The position numbers and the translations under genes were made by a program. From an uncultured Ectothiorhodospiraceae bacterium (lineage in GTDB: Bacteria > Pseudomonadota > Gammaproteobacteria > Nevskiales > Oceanococcaceae), in contig CAKZQS010000019.1 of the NCBI GenBank assembly GCA_937141935.1, positions 1 to 64,000 on the forward strand: 64,000 nucleotides of DNA. Direction: 5' to 3'. The notes under the pieces are model-generated. The model was given only the letters and a program-made list of their open reading frames with translations, was not told where the DNA came from and did not search any database. Numbering within the stretch: position 1 is the first letter of the stretch; every line of letters begins with the position of its first letter. Positions 22,973 to 32,491 of this stretch are shown here, piece by piece.

Positions 22973-25234
22973 TTAGCTGGGGTCGGCCGCGTCGGATTCA
23001 AGCTGTGCGCCGCCCTGGGCGCTCACGGCATCGACCCGCTGCAGGCCCCGCGGCAGCAGCTGGCCACGGCTGGCGCGGCTGCCCAGGAAGCGCTCGACCT
23101 CCTCCGGGCGCACGGCATAGCTGCGCCGCCCCGCCTGGATCTGCAGGCCCTGGCCCGCCTCCAGCAGCAGCCAGTGGGCGATGTGGTCCTCGCCCTTGAG
23201 CCCCATCAGCTTGTTGCCTTTGCCGCGGGGCAGCTCGGGCAGCTCTTCCAGCGCGAAGACCAGCAAGCGGCCCTCGGCGGAAATGCAGGCCAGGCGCAAG
23301 CCCTCGCGGGCTTGAGGCACCCGCAACAGGGGCAGCACGCCGCCGCTGCGTACCGTCAGCAGCGCCTTGCCGGCCTTGTTGCGCGTCTGCAGGTTGGCCA
23401 GCTCGGTCACGAAGCCATAGCCGGCGCGCGAGCCCACGACCAACCGCTCCTCGGCCGGCCCCAGGTGCACATCGACGAAGGCCGCGCCGTCCGCCGGGTT
23501 GAGCTGCGCCGTGAGTGGCTCGCCCTGGCCGCGCGCCGAGGGCAGCCCGCGCGCCGGGATCGCATAGCTGCGCCCGGAGGCATCGATCAGGCAGAGCAGC
23601 TGATTGCTCTTGCCGCGCGTGGCGGCCAGGAATTCGTCGCCGCTGCGGAAGTTCAGGCCGTCGGGCTCGGCCAGATAGCCCTTGGCGGCGCGGATCCAGC
23701 CGGCCTTCGACAGAATCACGGTGATCGGCTCGCTGGGCACCAGCGCCGACTCGTCCAGCGCCTGCGCGGCCTCGCGCTCGACCAGCGGCGAGCGGCGCTC
23801 GTCGCCATATGCCTTGGCGTCGGCGTCCAGCTCGCCGGCAATCAGCGTGCGCAGCGCCTCGACGTTGCCCAGCTGGTGTTCCAGCGTCTTGCGCTCGGCC
23901 TCCAGCTCGTCCTGCTCGCCGCGGATCTTCATCTCCTCCAGGCGCATCAAATGCCGCAGGCGCAGGTTCAGCACGGCCTCGGCCTGCACATCCGACAGCC
24001 CGAAGCGCTCCATCAGCGCGGGCTTGGGCTTGTCCTCGGTGCGGATGATGCGGATGACCTCATCAATGTTGAGGAAGGCGATCAGCAAGGCATCCAGGAT
24101 GTGCAGCCGGTCGCGGACCTCGCCGAGGCGGTGCTCCAGGCGCCGACGCACGGTGCGCTCGCGGAACTCCAGCCACTCGGTCAGGATCGTCAGCAAGGAC
24201 TTGACCGCCGGGCGCCCGTCGCAGCCGATAATGTTCAGATTGACCCGCGCGCCTTTTTCCAGGTCCGTGGTCGCGAAGAGGTGGCTCATCAGCTGGGCGG
24301 TGTCGACCCGCTTGGAGCGGGCGACCAGCACGATGCGCGTGGGGTTCTCGTGGTCGGATTCGTCGCGCACGTCCTCCAGCCAGGGCAGCTTGCGCGCCTG
24401 CATCTGCGCGGCGATCTGCTCCTGCACCTTGGCGCCGGAGACCTGCCAGGGCAGATGGGTGATCACCACATCGCCCTCCTCGACCTCGTAGCGGGCGCGC
24501 ATGCGCACGCTGCCGCTGCCGCTGGCGTAGATCTTGGCCAGCTCGGCGCGCGGCGTGATGATCTCGGCGCCGGTCGGGAAGTCCGGCGCCGGCAGGTGTG
24601 CCAGCACCGTGTCGAGCCGCGCGTTGGGGTGCTTGAGCAGATGCTTCAGCGCCGCCACGACCTCACGCAGGTTATGCGGCGGGATGTCGGTGGCCATGCC
24701 CACGGCGATGCCCTGGGCGCCGTTGAGCAACACATTGGGCAGGCGCGCCGGCAGCACCATGGGCTCGTCCATAGTGCCGTCGAAGTTCGGCGCCCAGTCC
24801 ACGGTGCCCCGCTTGACCTCGTCCAGCAGCACATCGGCATAGGGCGACAGCCGCGCCTCGGTGTAGCGCATGGCGGCGAAGGACTTGGGATCGTCCGGCG
24901 AGCCCCAGTTGCCGTGGCCATCCACCAGCGGATAGCGCCAGGCGAAGGGCTGGGCCATCAGCACCATGGCCTCGTAGCAGGCCGAATCCCCATGCGGGTG
25001 ATATTTGCCGATGACGTCGCCGACGGTGCGCGCCGACTTCTTGGGTTTGGCCTGGGCGCCCAGCGACAGCTCGCTCATGGCGTAGACGATGCGCCGCTGC
25101 ACCGGCTTCAGGCCGTCGCCCAGGTGCGGCAAGGCGCGGTCCAGAATGACGTACATCGAATAATCGAGGTAGGCCTTCTCGGCAAAACGGGCCAGTGCGG
25201 TGGCTTCGGTGGTGTCGCTGCGCTCTTCGCTCAT
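22973..25234 (-). CDS. parC: DNA topoisomerase IV subunit A
   Basis: DNA-cleaving subunit of topoisomerase IV, which decatenates daughter chromosomes. It has 753 residues. The winged-helix cleavage domain includes the quinolone-region sequence [15 protein letters not shown] and the catalytic tyrosine in [11 protein letters not shown], followed by the coiled coil and a C-terminal beta-pinwheel. The quinolone-region positions read H-G-D-S-A-C-Y-E, with serine at the usual resistance site, so no known resistance change is seen. It follows parE after 100 bases on the same strand and precedes htpX. Confidence 0.97.
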   Translation of the reverse strand: MSEERSDTTEATALARFAEKAYLDYSMYVILDRALPHLGDGLKPVQRRIVYAMSELSLGAQAKPKKSARTVGDVIGKYHPHGDSACYEAMVLMAQPFAWRYPLVDGHGNWGSPDDPKSFAAMRYTEARLSPYADVLLDEVKRGTVDWAPNFDGTMDEPMVLPARLPNVLLNGAQGIAVGMATDIPPHNLREVVAALKHLLKHPNARLDTVLAHLPAPDFPTGAEIITPRAELAKIYASGSGSVRMRARYEVEEGDVVITHLPWQVSGAKVQEQIAAQMQARKLPWLEDVRDESDHENPTRIVLVARSKRVDTAQLMSHLFATTDLEKGARVNLNIIGCDGRPAVKSLLTILTEWLEFRERTVRRRLEHRLGEVRDRLHILDALLIAFLNIDEVIRIIRTEDKPKPALMERFGLSDVQAEAVLNLRLRHLMRLEEMKIRGEQDELEAERKTLEHQLGNVEALRTLIAGELDADAKAYGDERRSPLVEREAAQALDESALVPSEPITVILSKAGWIRAAKGYLAEPDGLNFRSGDEFLAATRGKSNQLLCLIDASGRSYAIPARGLPSARGQGEPLTAQLNPADGAAFVDVHLGPAEERLVVGSRAGYGFVTELANLQTRNKAGKALLTVRSGGVLPLLRVPQAREGLRLACISAEGRLLVFALEELPELPRGKGNKLMGLKGEDHIAHWLLLEAGQGLQIQAGRRSYAVRPEEVERFLGSRASRGQLLPRGLQRVDAVSAQGGAQLESDAADPS

Positions 25235-25334
25235 GCTTCGCTCATTCCTGGCGGGCCGGCCGGCCCGCTGCGCTAGGGGGTGTTCCCTGGGGTCGCGAGG
25301 CCCCTGCGGCCGCCGCGGGCGACCCGGGGAAGAA

Positions 25335-27260
25335 TCAGGGGCTCTCGGCGGCCGCCTCGGCGGCGTTCAGGGCATCGGCCTCGGCGCCATGCCGCTCCAG
25401 CCAGGCCCGGCGGTCGGAGGCGCGCTTGCGGGCCAGCAACATGTCCAGCATCTGGTCCACACTGTCGTCGCCCCCCAACTGCAACTGCACCAGGCGGCGC
25501 GTGTCCGGCGCCATCGTGGTCTCGCGCAGCTGCAGCGGGTTCATCTCGCCCAGGCCCTTGAAGCGGGTCACGCTGACCTTGCCGCGCTGCTTCTCGGCCT
25601 CGATGCGGTCCAGAATGCCGCGGCGCTCGGCCTCGTCCAGCGCGTAATACACGGCCTTGCCCACGTCCACGCGGAACAACGGCGGCATCGCCACATAGAC
25701 ATGGCCGGCGGCCACCAGCGGCCGGAAATGCCGGGTGAACAGCGCACACAGCAACGTCGCGATGTGCAGGCCATCCGAGTCGGCATCCGCCAGGATGCAG
25801 ATCTTGCCGTAGCGCAGGCCCGACAGGCTGTCCGTGCCCGCTTCCATGCCCAGCGCCACGCTGATGTCGTGGATTTCCTGCGAGGCCAGCGCGGTCGGCG
25901 CGTCGACCTCCCAGGTGTTCATGATCTTGCCGCGCAGCGGCAGGATGGCCTGGAATTCGCGGTCGCGGGCCTGCTTGGCGCTGCCGCCGGCCGAATCCCC
26001 CTCGACCAGAAACAGCTCGGTGCGTGCCGGGTCGGAAGAGACGCAATCGGCCAGCTTGCCCGGCAGCGCCGGGCCGGACACGACCCGCTTGCGCGTCACC
26101 GTGCGCGCGGCGCGCATGCGGCTCTGCGCCCGCGAGATCACCAGCTGGGCAATGCTGTCGGCCGTTTCCGGGTGCTTGTGCAGCCACAGGCTGGTGGCGT
26201 CCTTGACCACGCCGGAGACGAAGGGCGCGCACTCGCGCGAGGACAGCCGCTCCTTGGTCTGGCCGGCGAACTGCGGCTCGCGCATCTTGACCGAGAGCAC
26301 AAAGGCCAGCGGGCCCCAGACATCCTCGGGGGCCAGCTTGACGCCCCGCGGCAGCAGGTTGCGGGTGTCGGCGTACTCGCGCAGCGCCTCAGTCAGGCCG
26401 GTGCGCATGCCGTTGACATGGGTGCCGCCCTGCGCCGTGGGCACCAGGTTCACATAGCTTTCCTGCAGCCCCTCGCCGCCTTCCGACAGCCAGGCCAGCG
26501 CCCAGTCGGCGGCCTCGTGCTCGCTGGAGAACGAACCCTCGAGCGGGTCTTCCGGCAGCAGTGGCAAGCCCTCGATCGCGTCCTGCAGGTACTGCCCCAG
26601 ACCGCCGCTGTAGCACCACTGCTCGGTCTCGTCGTGGATGTGATCGACCAGCGTCACCTTCAGGCCGGGCAGCAGCACGGCCTTGGCCTTCAGGGCCTGG
26701 CGCAGGCGCGCCAGCGCGAAGGCCGGCTGGTCGAAATACTTGGCATCCGGCCAGAAGTGTACGCGGGTGCCGGTGCGCTGCTTGCCACAGCTGCCGGCCA
26801 CGCTCAGCGGCTCGGCGCGCTCGCCGCTGGCAAAGCGCATCTCGTGAATCTGCCCGCCCCGCCAGACGCGCACGTCCAGCCGCGTCGAGAGCGCGTTGAC
26901 CACCGACACGCCCACGCCGTGCAGGCCGCCGGAGAACTGGTAGTTCTTGCCGGAGAACTTCCCGCCGGCGTGCAGCTTGGTCAGGATCACCTCGACCCCG
27001 GGGATGCCCTCCTCCGGGTGCAGATCGACCGGCATGCCACGGCCGTCGTCCTCGACCGCGCAGCTGCCATCGCCATAGATCTCGACCAGGATGGTTTTGG
27101 CGTGGCCTTGCAGCGCCTCGTCGACCGAGTTGTCGATGACCTCCTGGGCCAGGTGGTTGGGCCGCGCGGTGTCGGTAAACATGCCGGGGCGGCGGCGCAC
27201 CGGCTCCAAACCGGCGAGCAATTCGATCGCGGCGGCGTCGTAAGTATTCGTACGGCTCAT
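25335..27260 (-). CDS. parE: DNA topoisomerase IV subunit B
   Basis: ATPase subunit of topoisomerase IV. From ATG 27260 ([15 protein letters not shown]) it has 641 residues. The GHKL ATPase has [20 protein letters not shown] and [14 protein letters not shown]. The Toprim domain has [15 protein letters not shown] and DADSDG. The open frame continues upstream through antisense of xseB-ispA and is rejected. It diverges from xseB. TATATT at 27292-27297 on the minus strand is a possible -10. Confidence 0.97.
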   Translation of the reverse strand: MSRTNTYDAAAIELLAGLEPVRRRPGMFTDTARPNHLAQEVIDNSVDEALQGHAKTILVEIYGDGSCAVEDDGRGMPVDLHPEEGIPGVEVILTKLHAGGKFSGKNYQFSGGLHGVGVSVVNALSTRLDVRVWRGGQIHEMRFASGERAEPLSVAGSCGKQRTGTRVHFWPDAKYFDQPAFALARLRQALKAKAVLLPGLKVTLVDHIHDETEQWCYSGGLGQYLQDAIEGLPLLPEDPLEGSFSSEHEAADWALAWLSEGGEGLQESYVNLVPTAQGGTHVNGMRTGLTEALREYADTRNLLPRGVKLAPEDVWGPLAFVLSVKMREPQFAGQTKERLSSRECAPFVSGVVKDATSLWLHKHPETADSIAQLVISRAQSRMRAARTVTRKRVVSGPALPGKLADCVSSDPARTELFLVEGDSAGGSAKQARDREFQAILPLRGKIMNTWEVDAPTALASQEIHDISVALGMEAGTDSLSGLRYGKICILADADSDGLHIATLLCALFTRHFRPLVAAGHVYVAMPPLFRVDVGKAVYYALDEAERRGILDRIEAEKQRGKVSVTRFKGLGEMNPLQLRETTMAPDTRRLVQLQLGGDDSVDQMLDMLLARKRASDRRAWLERHGAEADALNAAEAAAESP

Positions 27261-27353
27261 CGGCCGCGAGTGTTGGGCTCCATGGCGGCGGAATATACCG
27301 GCTCCGTCGCCCGCTTTGGGGGCCGACGCCGCGCAGAGCCGGCCGGGGCGGGC

Positions 27354-27362
27354 TGCTAGAAT
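27354..27362 (+). promoter_or_regulatory. Extended -10 promoter for xseB-ispA-dxs
   Basis: TGC followed by TAGAAT (27357-27362) is an extended -10 (TGn plus 5/6 hexamer), about 30 bases before the xseB ATG. No -35 is needed with this class, and none is evident. Confidence 0.4.
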
Positions 27363-27397
27363 TTGGGCTGACACCGGAACCCGCCCCTGGCCCGCCC

Positions 27398-27652
27398 ATG
27401 CCCGCAAAGTCTGCCGCCGCCGCAAACCAGGCCGACAGCGCCGAGAGCTTCGAGCAGCAGCTTGAGGCGCTGGAGCGCCTGGTCGAAGAACTGGAATCCG
27501 GGGATATCCCGCTGGAACAGGCGCTGGCCGCCTACGAACGGGGGCTGGGCCACGCGCGGGCCTGCGAGCAGTTGCTGGAGCAGGCCCGCAGTCGCATCGA
27601 GGCCCTGGCCGAACCCGCAGGGGCCGCGCCCAACGGGACGCCGGAGTCTTGA
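27398..27652 (+). CDS. xseB: Exodeoxyribonuclease VII small subunit
   Basis: Small helical subunit that wraps the XseA coiled coil. It has 84 residues with the family core FEQQLEALERLVEELESGD and IPLEQALAAYERG. An Ala-rich N-terminus and a short Pro/Gly tail flank the two-helix core. It is first in the xseB-ispA-dxs operon, and its stop overlaps the ispA start (TTGA). Confidence 0.95.
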   Translation: MPAKSAAAANQADSAESFEQQLEALERLVEELESGDIPLEQALAAYERGLGHARACEQLLEQARSRIEALAEPAGAAPNGTPES

Positions 27653-28536
27653 GCGAGGCCGAAGCTTGGCTCGCGTCCGGCAAGGCGCGGGTCGAAGCCG
27701 CGATGCTGGCGCTGTTGCCGGCCGAGGACTCGGAGCCGGCGCGCCTGCACGAGGCCATGCGCTACGCCGCCCTGAACGGCGGCAAGCGCTTCCGCGCGGG
27801 GCTGATCTATGCGGCCGGCGCCGCGCTGAACGCCCCGGCCGACGCTCTGGACCGGTTGGCGGCCGCCGTCGAATTCATCCACGCCTACTCGCTGGTTCAT
27901 GACGACCTGCCGGCGATGGACGACGATGGCCTGCGCCGCGGCCTGCCCACGCTGCACGTCGCCTGGGATGAGGCGACCGCGATCCTCGCCGGTGATGCCC
28001 TGCAGGCCCTGGCCTTCGAGGCCCTCGCCCGGCCACTGCCCGCGGTCTCAGCACTCGCGCAGCTGCAGACGCTCAACGAAGTCGCCTTCGCGATCGGCAG
28101 CATGGGCATGGCCGGCGGCCAGGCCATGGACATCGAGGCCGAGGGCCGCAAGCTGCCGGTGGCGGCGCTGGAGGGCGTTCACCAACGCAAGACCGGCCGG
28201 CTGATTCAGGCTTGCGTGGTCGGCGCGGCGCACCTTTCCGGCAGCCCCGACGCGACGCGCGAGGCGCTGTCGACCTACGCCCTGCACCTGGGCCTGGCCT
28301 ATCAGGTCCACGACGACGTGCTCGACGAAACCTCGGATACCGCGACACTCGGCAAGACCGCCGGCGCCGATGCCCGGCGCGAGAAATCCACCTATCCGTC
28401 CTGCCTGGGCATCGATGGCAGTCAGCAGCTGGCCGAACGGCTGTGTGACCAGGCGATTACCGCACTGCCGCCGCTGCCGGGCGACGCCAGCGCACTGGTG
28501 GCGCTGGCGCGCTGGGCCATCGCCCGCCACCACTAG
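27649..28536 (+). CDS. ispA: Farnesyl diphosphate synthase (short-chain polyprenyl synthase)
   Basis: Condenses dimethylallyl and isopentenyl diphosphates to geranyl and farnesyl diphosphate for quinones and undecaprenyl lipid carrier. It has 295 residues with first aspartate-rich motif DDLPAMDDD, basic GGKRFR, and second motif DDVLDETSD. The start is TTG at 27649, sharing TTGA with the xseB stop. The spacing of the motifs and the small insertion in the first DDxxxxD are those of bacterial farnesyl synthases. Confidence 0.95.
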   Translation: MSEAEAWLASGKARVEAAMLALLPAEDSEPARLHEAMRYAALNGGKRFRAGLIYAAGAALNAPADALDRLAAAVEFIHAYSLVHDDLPAMDDDGLRRGLPTLHVAWDEATAILAGDALQALAFEALARPLPAVSALAQLQTLNEVAFAIGSMGMAGGQAMDIEAEGRKLPVAALEGVHQRKTGRLIQACVVGAAHLSGSPDATREALSTYALHLGLAYQVHDDVLDETSDTATLGKTAGADARREKSTYPSCLGIDGSQQLAERLCDQAITALPPLPGDASALVALARWAIARHH

Positions 28537-28575
28537 GGGCCGCGTCGCGCGCGGCTGGTGAGGCCTTCGCGGCGC

Positions 28576-28584
28576 TGTCATAAT
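28576..28584 (+). promoter_or_regulatory. Candidate internal extended -10 for dxs
   Basis: TGT then CATAAT (28579-28584) is an extended -10 in the 75-base gap between ispA and dxs. It would allow dxs to be transcribed separately. TGGTGA is a weak -35 at 28556-28561. Confidence 0.3.
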
Positions 28585-28611
28585 TGCATCCTTTGCCCAC
28601 CGCGATACCGA

Positions 28612-30522
28612 ATGGCAGCCAATAGCGCGCACTACCAACTGCTCGGCCGCATCCACGGCCCGGACGACCTGCGCGCGATGGATTCCGAGGCCTTGCCGGA
28701 TCTGGCGGCGGACATCCGCCGTTGCTTGGTGGAGACGCTGGGCCGGGTCGGCGGCCATTTCGGCGCCAACCTCGGCGCGGTGGAGCTGTCGATCGCCCTG
28801 CACCGCTGCTTCGACACCCCGCACGACCGCATCGTCTGGGACGTCGGCCACCAGGCCTACCCGCACAAGATCCTGACCGGCCGGCGTGGCGGCCTGGACA
28901 CGGTGCGCCGCCTCGGCGGCCTGGCGCCCTTCCCCAGCCGCGGCGAAAGCGAATACGACACCTTCGGCGTGGGCCATTCCTCGACCTCGATCAGCGCCGC
29001 CACGGGCATGGCCATGGCCAGCGCCGCGATGGGCCTGAAGCGCTCCTGCGTGGCGGTGATCGGCGATGGCGGCATGACCGCAGGACTCGCCTTCGAGGCG
29101 CTGAACCACCTGGGCAGCTGCGGCGCCGACGTCATCGTTGTTTATAACGACAACGACATGTCGATCTCGGAGAACGTCGGCGGACTGCGCGACCTCTCGG
29201 CGGGGCTGGTCGAGCGCCTGGGCGGCCACAGCGCGCTGCGCACGCTGGACGACAGCGGCTTCGACCGCCCGCCCCGGCGCCGCGCCATCGAGGAGGCCGC
29301 CAGCGCCCCGGCCGACTTCTTCCGTGCCCTGGGCCTGACCTATTCCGGCCCGGTCGATGGCCACGACCTCGGCGCGCTGGAGGCGGCCCTGCGCGCCGCC
29401 CGCGAACGCGGCGGCCCGCAGCTGGTGCACGTGCTGACGGTCAAGGGCCGCGGTTTCGAGCCCGCCGAGGCCGACCCGATCCGCTGGCACGCGGTGACGC
29501 GCTTTGACCCGGTCACGGGTGAGGAGCCGCCGGCCAAGCCGGCCAAGGCGCCCAGTTATTCCCAGGTCTTTGGCGACTGGCTGTGCAGCGCCGCGCGGCG
29601 CAACCCGCGGGTCTTCGGCATTACGCCGGCCATGCGCGAGGGCTCCGGCATGGTGCGCTTCTCGCAGGAACACCCGGATCGCTATATCGACGTCGCCATC
29701 GCCGAGCAGCACGCGGTCACGCTGGCGGCCGGCATGGCCTGCGAGGGCGCCCACCCGGTGGTGGCGATCTATTCCACCTTCCTGCAGCGTGGCTACGACC
29801 AGCTCATTCACGACGTCGCGCTGCAAAACCTGCCGGTGCTGTTCGCGCTGGATCGGGGCGGTCTGGTCGGCGGCGACGGCGCCACCCACCACGGCGCTTT
29901 CGATCTGTCCTATCTGCGCGCCATTCCCAACATGGTGGTCATGGCCCCGGCGGACGAGGCCGATTGCGCGCGCATGCTGGAAACCGGCATCGCCCACGGC
30001 GGGCCCAGCGCCGTGCGCTACCCGCGGGGCTGCGGCCCGGGCACGGAGCCCGCCGAAATCCCCCGCCCCCTCAGCATCGGCAAGGCGCGCATCGTGCGCG
30101 AGGCCCGCGGCCGCACCCGCCCGCGCGTGGCCATCCTGTCCTTTGGGTGCATGCTGGGCGTCGCCCGCGAGGCCGGCGAGCTACTCGACGCCGATGTCGT
30201 CGACATGCGCTTCGTCAAGCCGCTGGACGAGGCGATGATCCTGGACATGAGCAATCGCAACGACCTGCTGGTCACGCTGGAGGACAACGTCGTCGCCGGC
30301 GGCGCCGGTTCCGCGGTCAACGAAGTGGTACTGGCCCAGCACGATGCCGTGCGCATCTTGAATTTGGGCTTGCCGGACGCATTTATAGAACACGGCGAGC
30401 GCGAGGAGCTGCTGGCCCAGGCCGGGCTCGACCTGACCGGCGTCATCAACAGCATTCGCAAGCGCCTGCGCGCACGCGACCTGGAGATGCACGGCGACAA
30501 GGACGAGCGCAAGCTGGCCTGA
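28612..30522 (+). CDS. dxs: 1-deoxy-D-xylulose-5-phosphate synthase
   Basis: Thiamine-diphosphate enzyme joining pyruvate and glyceraldehyde-3-phosphate, entry point of the MEP isoprenoid pathway. From ATG 28612 it has 636 residues. The ThDP motif is IGDGGMTAGLAFEALN through VVYNDNDMSIS. DVGHQAYPHKILTGR is the conserved N-terminal loop, and the catalytic glutamate region is AIAEQHAVTLAAGMACEG. Eighteen upstream in-frame codons lie over the putative -10 and are dropped. It is partnered in the pathway by ispG (40109) and ispA in this window. Confidence 0.97.
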   Translation: MAANSAHYQLLGRIHGPDDLRAMDSEALPDLAADIRRCLVETLGRVGGHFGANLGAVELSIALHRCFDTPHDRIVWDVGHQAYPHKILTGRRGGLDTVRRLGGLAPFPSRGESEYDTFGVGHSSTSISAATGMAMASAAMGLKRSCVAVIGDGGMTAGLAFEALNHLGSCGADVIVVYNDNDMSISENVGGLRDLSAGLVERLGGHSALRTLDDSGFDRPPRRRAIEEAASAPADFFRALGLTYSGPVDGHDLGALEAALRAARERGGPQLVHVLTVKGRGFEPAEADPIRWHAVTRFDPVTGEEPPAKPAKAPSYSQVFGDWLCSAARRNPRVFGITPAMREGSGMVRFSQEHPDRYIDVAIAEQHAVTLAAGMACEGAHPVVAIYSTFLQRGYDQLIHDVALQNLPVLFALDRGGLVGGDGATHHGAFDLSYLRAIPNMVVMAPADEADCARMLETGIAHGGPSAVRYPRGCGPGTEPAEIPRPLSIGKARIVREARGRTRPRVAILSFGCMLGVAREAGELLDADVVDMRFVKPLDEAMILDMSNRNDLLVTLEDNVVAGGAGSAVNEVVLAQHDAVRILNLGLPDAFIEHGEREELLAQAGLDLTGVINSIRKRLRARDLEMHGDKDERKLA

Positions 30523-30603
30523 GGCTGCGGAACCCCGCGCGGACCCGGTGGTCCGTTACACTCGGATCACCCGCAACCATCGTCTTCGCAAGAGGCATTC
30601 GAG

Positions 30604-31293
30604 ATGCAACCCGTCCGTAGCACCCACACTCAAGGCACCGCCCCCGCACCCGGCGCGGCCTCCCAGGCGCTGAGCACCAATGCGGTGCTGCGCAACACCT
30701 ATTGGCTGCTGTCCCTGACGCTGCTGTTCTCGGCGCTGTGCGCCTGGGTCGGCATGCAGATGAACTTTGGCGGCGTGGGCATCCTGGGCTTCTTCGTCGG
30801 CGCCTATGGCCTGATGTTCCTGACCCACAAGCTGCGCAACAGCGTCTGGGGCTTGGCCGCCGTGTTCGCCTTCACCGGCTTTTTCGGCTTCATGCTGGCG
30901 CCCATGCTCAACATCTACCTGACGGCCGTACCCAACGGCGGCCAGCTGGTGCTGACGGCGCTGGGCGGCACCGGCCTGATCTTCCTGGGTCTGTCGGCCT
31001 ATGCGCTGGCCTCGGGCCGCCGCTTCAACAACTGGGGGGCCAGCTTGATGGCGCTGGGCATCGTCGCGATGATCGCGATGGCGGCCAACATCTTCATGCA
31101 GATCCCGGCTCTGTCGATGGCGGTCAGCGCGCTGTTCATGCTCTTCTCCAGCGCGGTCATCATTTATCAGACCGGCGAAATCGTGCATGGCGGCGAGACC
31201 AACTACATCAGCGCCACCGTGACCTTGTTCGTCAGCCTGTACAACATCTTCGTCAGCCTGCTCAGCCTGCTGGGCATGGGCGGCGACGAGTAA
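30604..31293 (+). CDS. Bax inhibitor-1/YccA family membrane protein
   Basis: A 229-residue integral membrane protein with seven hydrophobic helices after a polar 25-residue N-terminus (QALSTNAVLRNTYWLLSLTL is the usual first helix entry). The C-terminal helix region with NIFVSLLSLLGM is typical of YccA/BI-1 proteins. The family includes YccA, which modulates FtsH proteolysis, and pH-sensitive ion leak channels. The substrate here is unknown. AAGAGG lies before the ATG. It is monocistronic, closed by a strong terminator. Confidence 0.88.
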   Translation: MQPVRSTHTQGTAPAPGAASQALSTNAVLRNTYWLLSLTLLFSALCAWVGMQMNFGGVGILGFFVGAYGLMFLTHKLRNSVWGLAAVFAFTGFFGFMLAPMLNIYLTAVPNGGQLVLTALGGTGLIFLGLSAYALASGRRFNNWGASLMALGIVAMIAMAANIFMQIPALSMAVSALFMLFSSAVIIYQTGEIVHGGETNYISATVTLFVSLYNIFVSLLSLLGMGGDE

Positions 31294-31312
31294 AGCACGC
31301 AGTACAGCGCGC

Positions 31313-31334
31313 TGCGCCACCGCAAGGTGGCGCA
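31313..31334 (+). other. GNRA-capped hairpin in the 3' untranslated region
   Basis: TGCGCCACC and GGTGGCGCA form a perfect 9-bp stem closed by a GCAA tetraloop, 20 bases after the BI-1 stop and just ahead of the terminator. It may stabilise the transcript end or be part of a small 3'-derived RNA. Confidence 0.5.
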
Positions 31335-31350
31335 TCGGCTAGTATCGATA

Positions 31351-31386
31351 CGGCCTTGCGCAGCGTGCGCAGGGCCGTTTCTTTTT
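31351..31386 (+). terminator. Rho-independent terminator after the BI-1 family gene
   Basis: An 11-bp stem with one G-U pair (CGGCCTTGCGC with GCGCAGGGCCG), a 5-base loop (AGCGT) and a T-rich run. It separates the BI-1 gene from the dehydrogenase. Confidence 0.9.
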
Positions 31387-31429
31387 GGGGACCGCGCCCG
31401 CCCCCGGGCGCCGCAGCAAGCGACTGACC

Positions 31430-32488
31430 ATGTTCGACCACGCCGCCTTTGACGAGCACGAGCACGTCCACCACGCCACCGACAGCGCCACCGGCCTGCG
31501 CTGCATCATCGCGATCCACTCGACCCGCCTGGGCCCGGCGGCGGGCGGCTGTCGCATGTGGTCCTATGCCAACCCCGGCGCCGCGCTGACCGACGTGCTG
31601 CGCCTGGCGCGCGGCATGAGCTACAAGAACGCGATGGCGGGCCTGCCGCTGGGCGGCGGCAAGGCGGTGATCCTGGGCGACCCCGCGCGGCACAAGTCGC
31701 CGGCGCTGTTTGCCGCCTTCGGCCGCGTCGTCGAAACCCTGGGCGGCCGCTACATCACCGCCGAGGATGTCGGGGTGACCGAAGCCGACATGAGCGCGAT
31801 CGCCACCACAACGCGACACGTCGCCGGCCTGCCCCGCGCCAGCGGCGCCGGCCGCGAGCAGACCGCCGGTGGTGACCCCTCGCCAAAGACCGCGCGCGGC
31901 ATCCTGGCCGGCATACAGGCCGCGCTGGCCCATGCGACCGGCAGCGACGCGCTGTCCGGCCGCCATGTCGCCGTGCAGGGCCTGGGCGGCGTGGGCGGCA
32001 ACCTCGCCCGCCTGCTGCATGCGGCGGGCGCCCGGCTGACGCTGGCCGACCTCAACGGCGAGCGGGCGCAGCGCCTGGCGGCCGAACTGGATGCGCAGGT
32101 GGTGGACGGCGAGCAGATCCTGCGCATCGAGGCCGACGTCTTCGCCCCCTGTGCGCTGGGCGGGGTGCTCAACGACGACAGCATCCCCGCGCTGGGCGCC
32201 CCCATCGTCGCGGGCGGCGCCAACAACCAGCTGCTGGAAGACCGCCACGGCGAGGCCCTGGCCGAGCGCGGCGTGCTCTATGCCCCGGATTACGTCATCA
32301 ATGCCGGCGGCATCATCAACGTCTGCGGCGAATACCTGGGCCAGTGGACCGAGGCCGAGGTGGACCGCCGCGTGGCCGCCATTGGCGACACGCTGGGTGA
32401 GATCTTCCGCGAGGCCAAGCGCAGCGGCCGGCCCACCCACCGCGTCGCCGACGCGATGGCCCGGCAACGCATCGGCCTGGAGGTCTAG
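31430..32488 (+). CDS. Leucine-dehydrogenase-like Glu/Leu/Phe/Val dehydrogenase
   Basis: NAD-dependent oxidative deaminase, probably acting on branched-chain amino acids. From ATG 31430 (MFDHAAFDEHEHVHH) it has 352 residues, like leucine dehydrogenases. The substrate domain has the glycine-rich loop and catalytic lysine in GLPLGGGKAVILGDP and the AEDVGVTEADM segment. The Rossmann domain has VQGLGGVGGNLARLL. C-terminal APDYVINAGGIINVC is a family hallmark. Sixteen upstream in-frame codons overlap the terminator and are excluded. It may link to branched-chain amino-acid catabolism; valine or phenylalanine specificity cannot be ruled out. Confidence 0.85.
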   Translation: MFDHAAFDEHEHVHHATDSATGLRCIIAIHSTRLGPAAGGCRMWSYANPGAALTDVLRLARGMSYKNAMAGLPLGGGKAVILGDPARHKSPALFAAFGRVVETLGGRYITAEDVGVTEADMSAIATTTRHVAGLPRASGAGREQTAGGDPSPKTARGILAGIQAALAHATGSDALSGRHVAVQGLGGVGGNLARLLHAAGARLTLADLNGERAQRLAAELDAQVVDGEQILRIEADVFAPCALGGVLNDDSIPALGAPIVAGGANNQLLEDRHGEALAERGVLYAPDYVINAGGIINVCGEYLGQWTEAEVDRRVAAIGDTLGEIFREAKRSGRPTHRVADAMARQRIGLEV

Positions 32489-32491
32489 GCC

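Noticed and set aside
22907-27359. Two long plus-strand frames opposite parC and parE
   Set aside because: Antisense shadows of genes whose catalytic motifs are intact.
28048-29997. 649-codon minus-strand frame opposite ispA and dxs
   Set aside because: Antisense shadow; low-complexity His/Arg/Gly composition.
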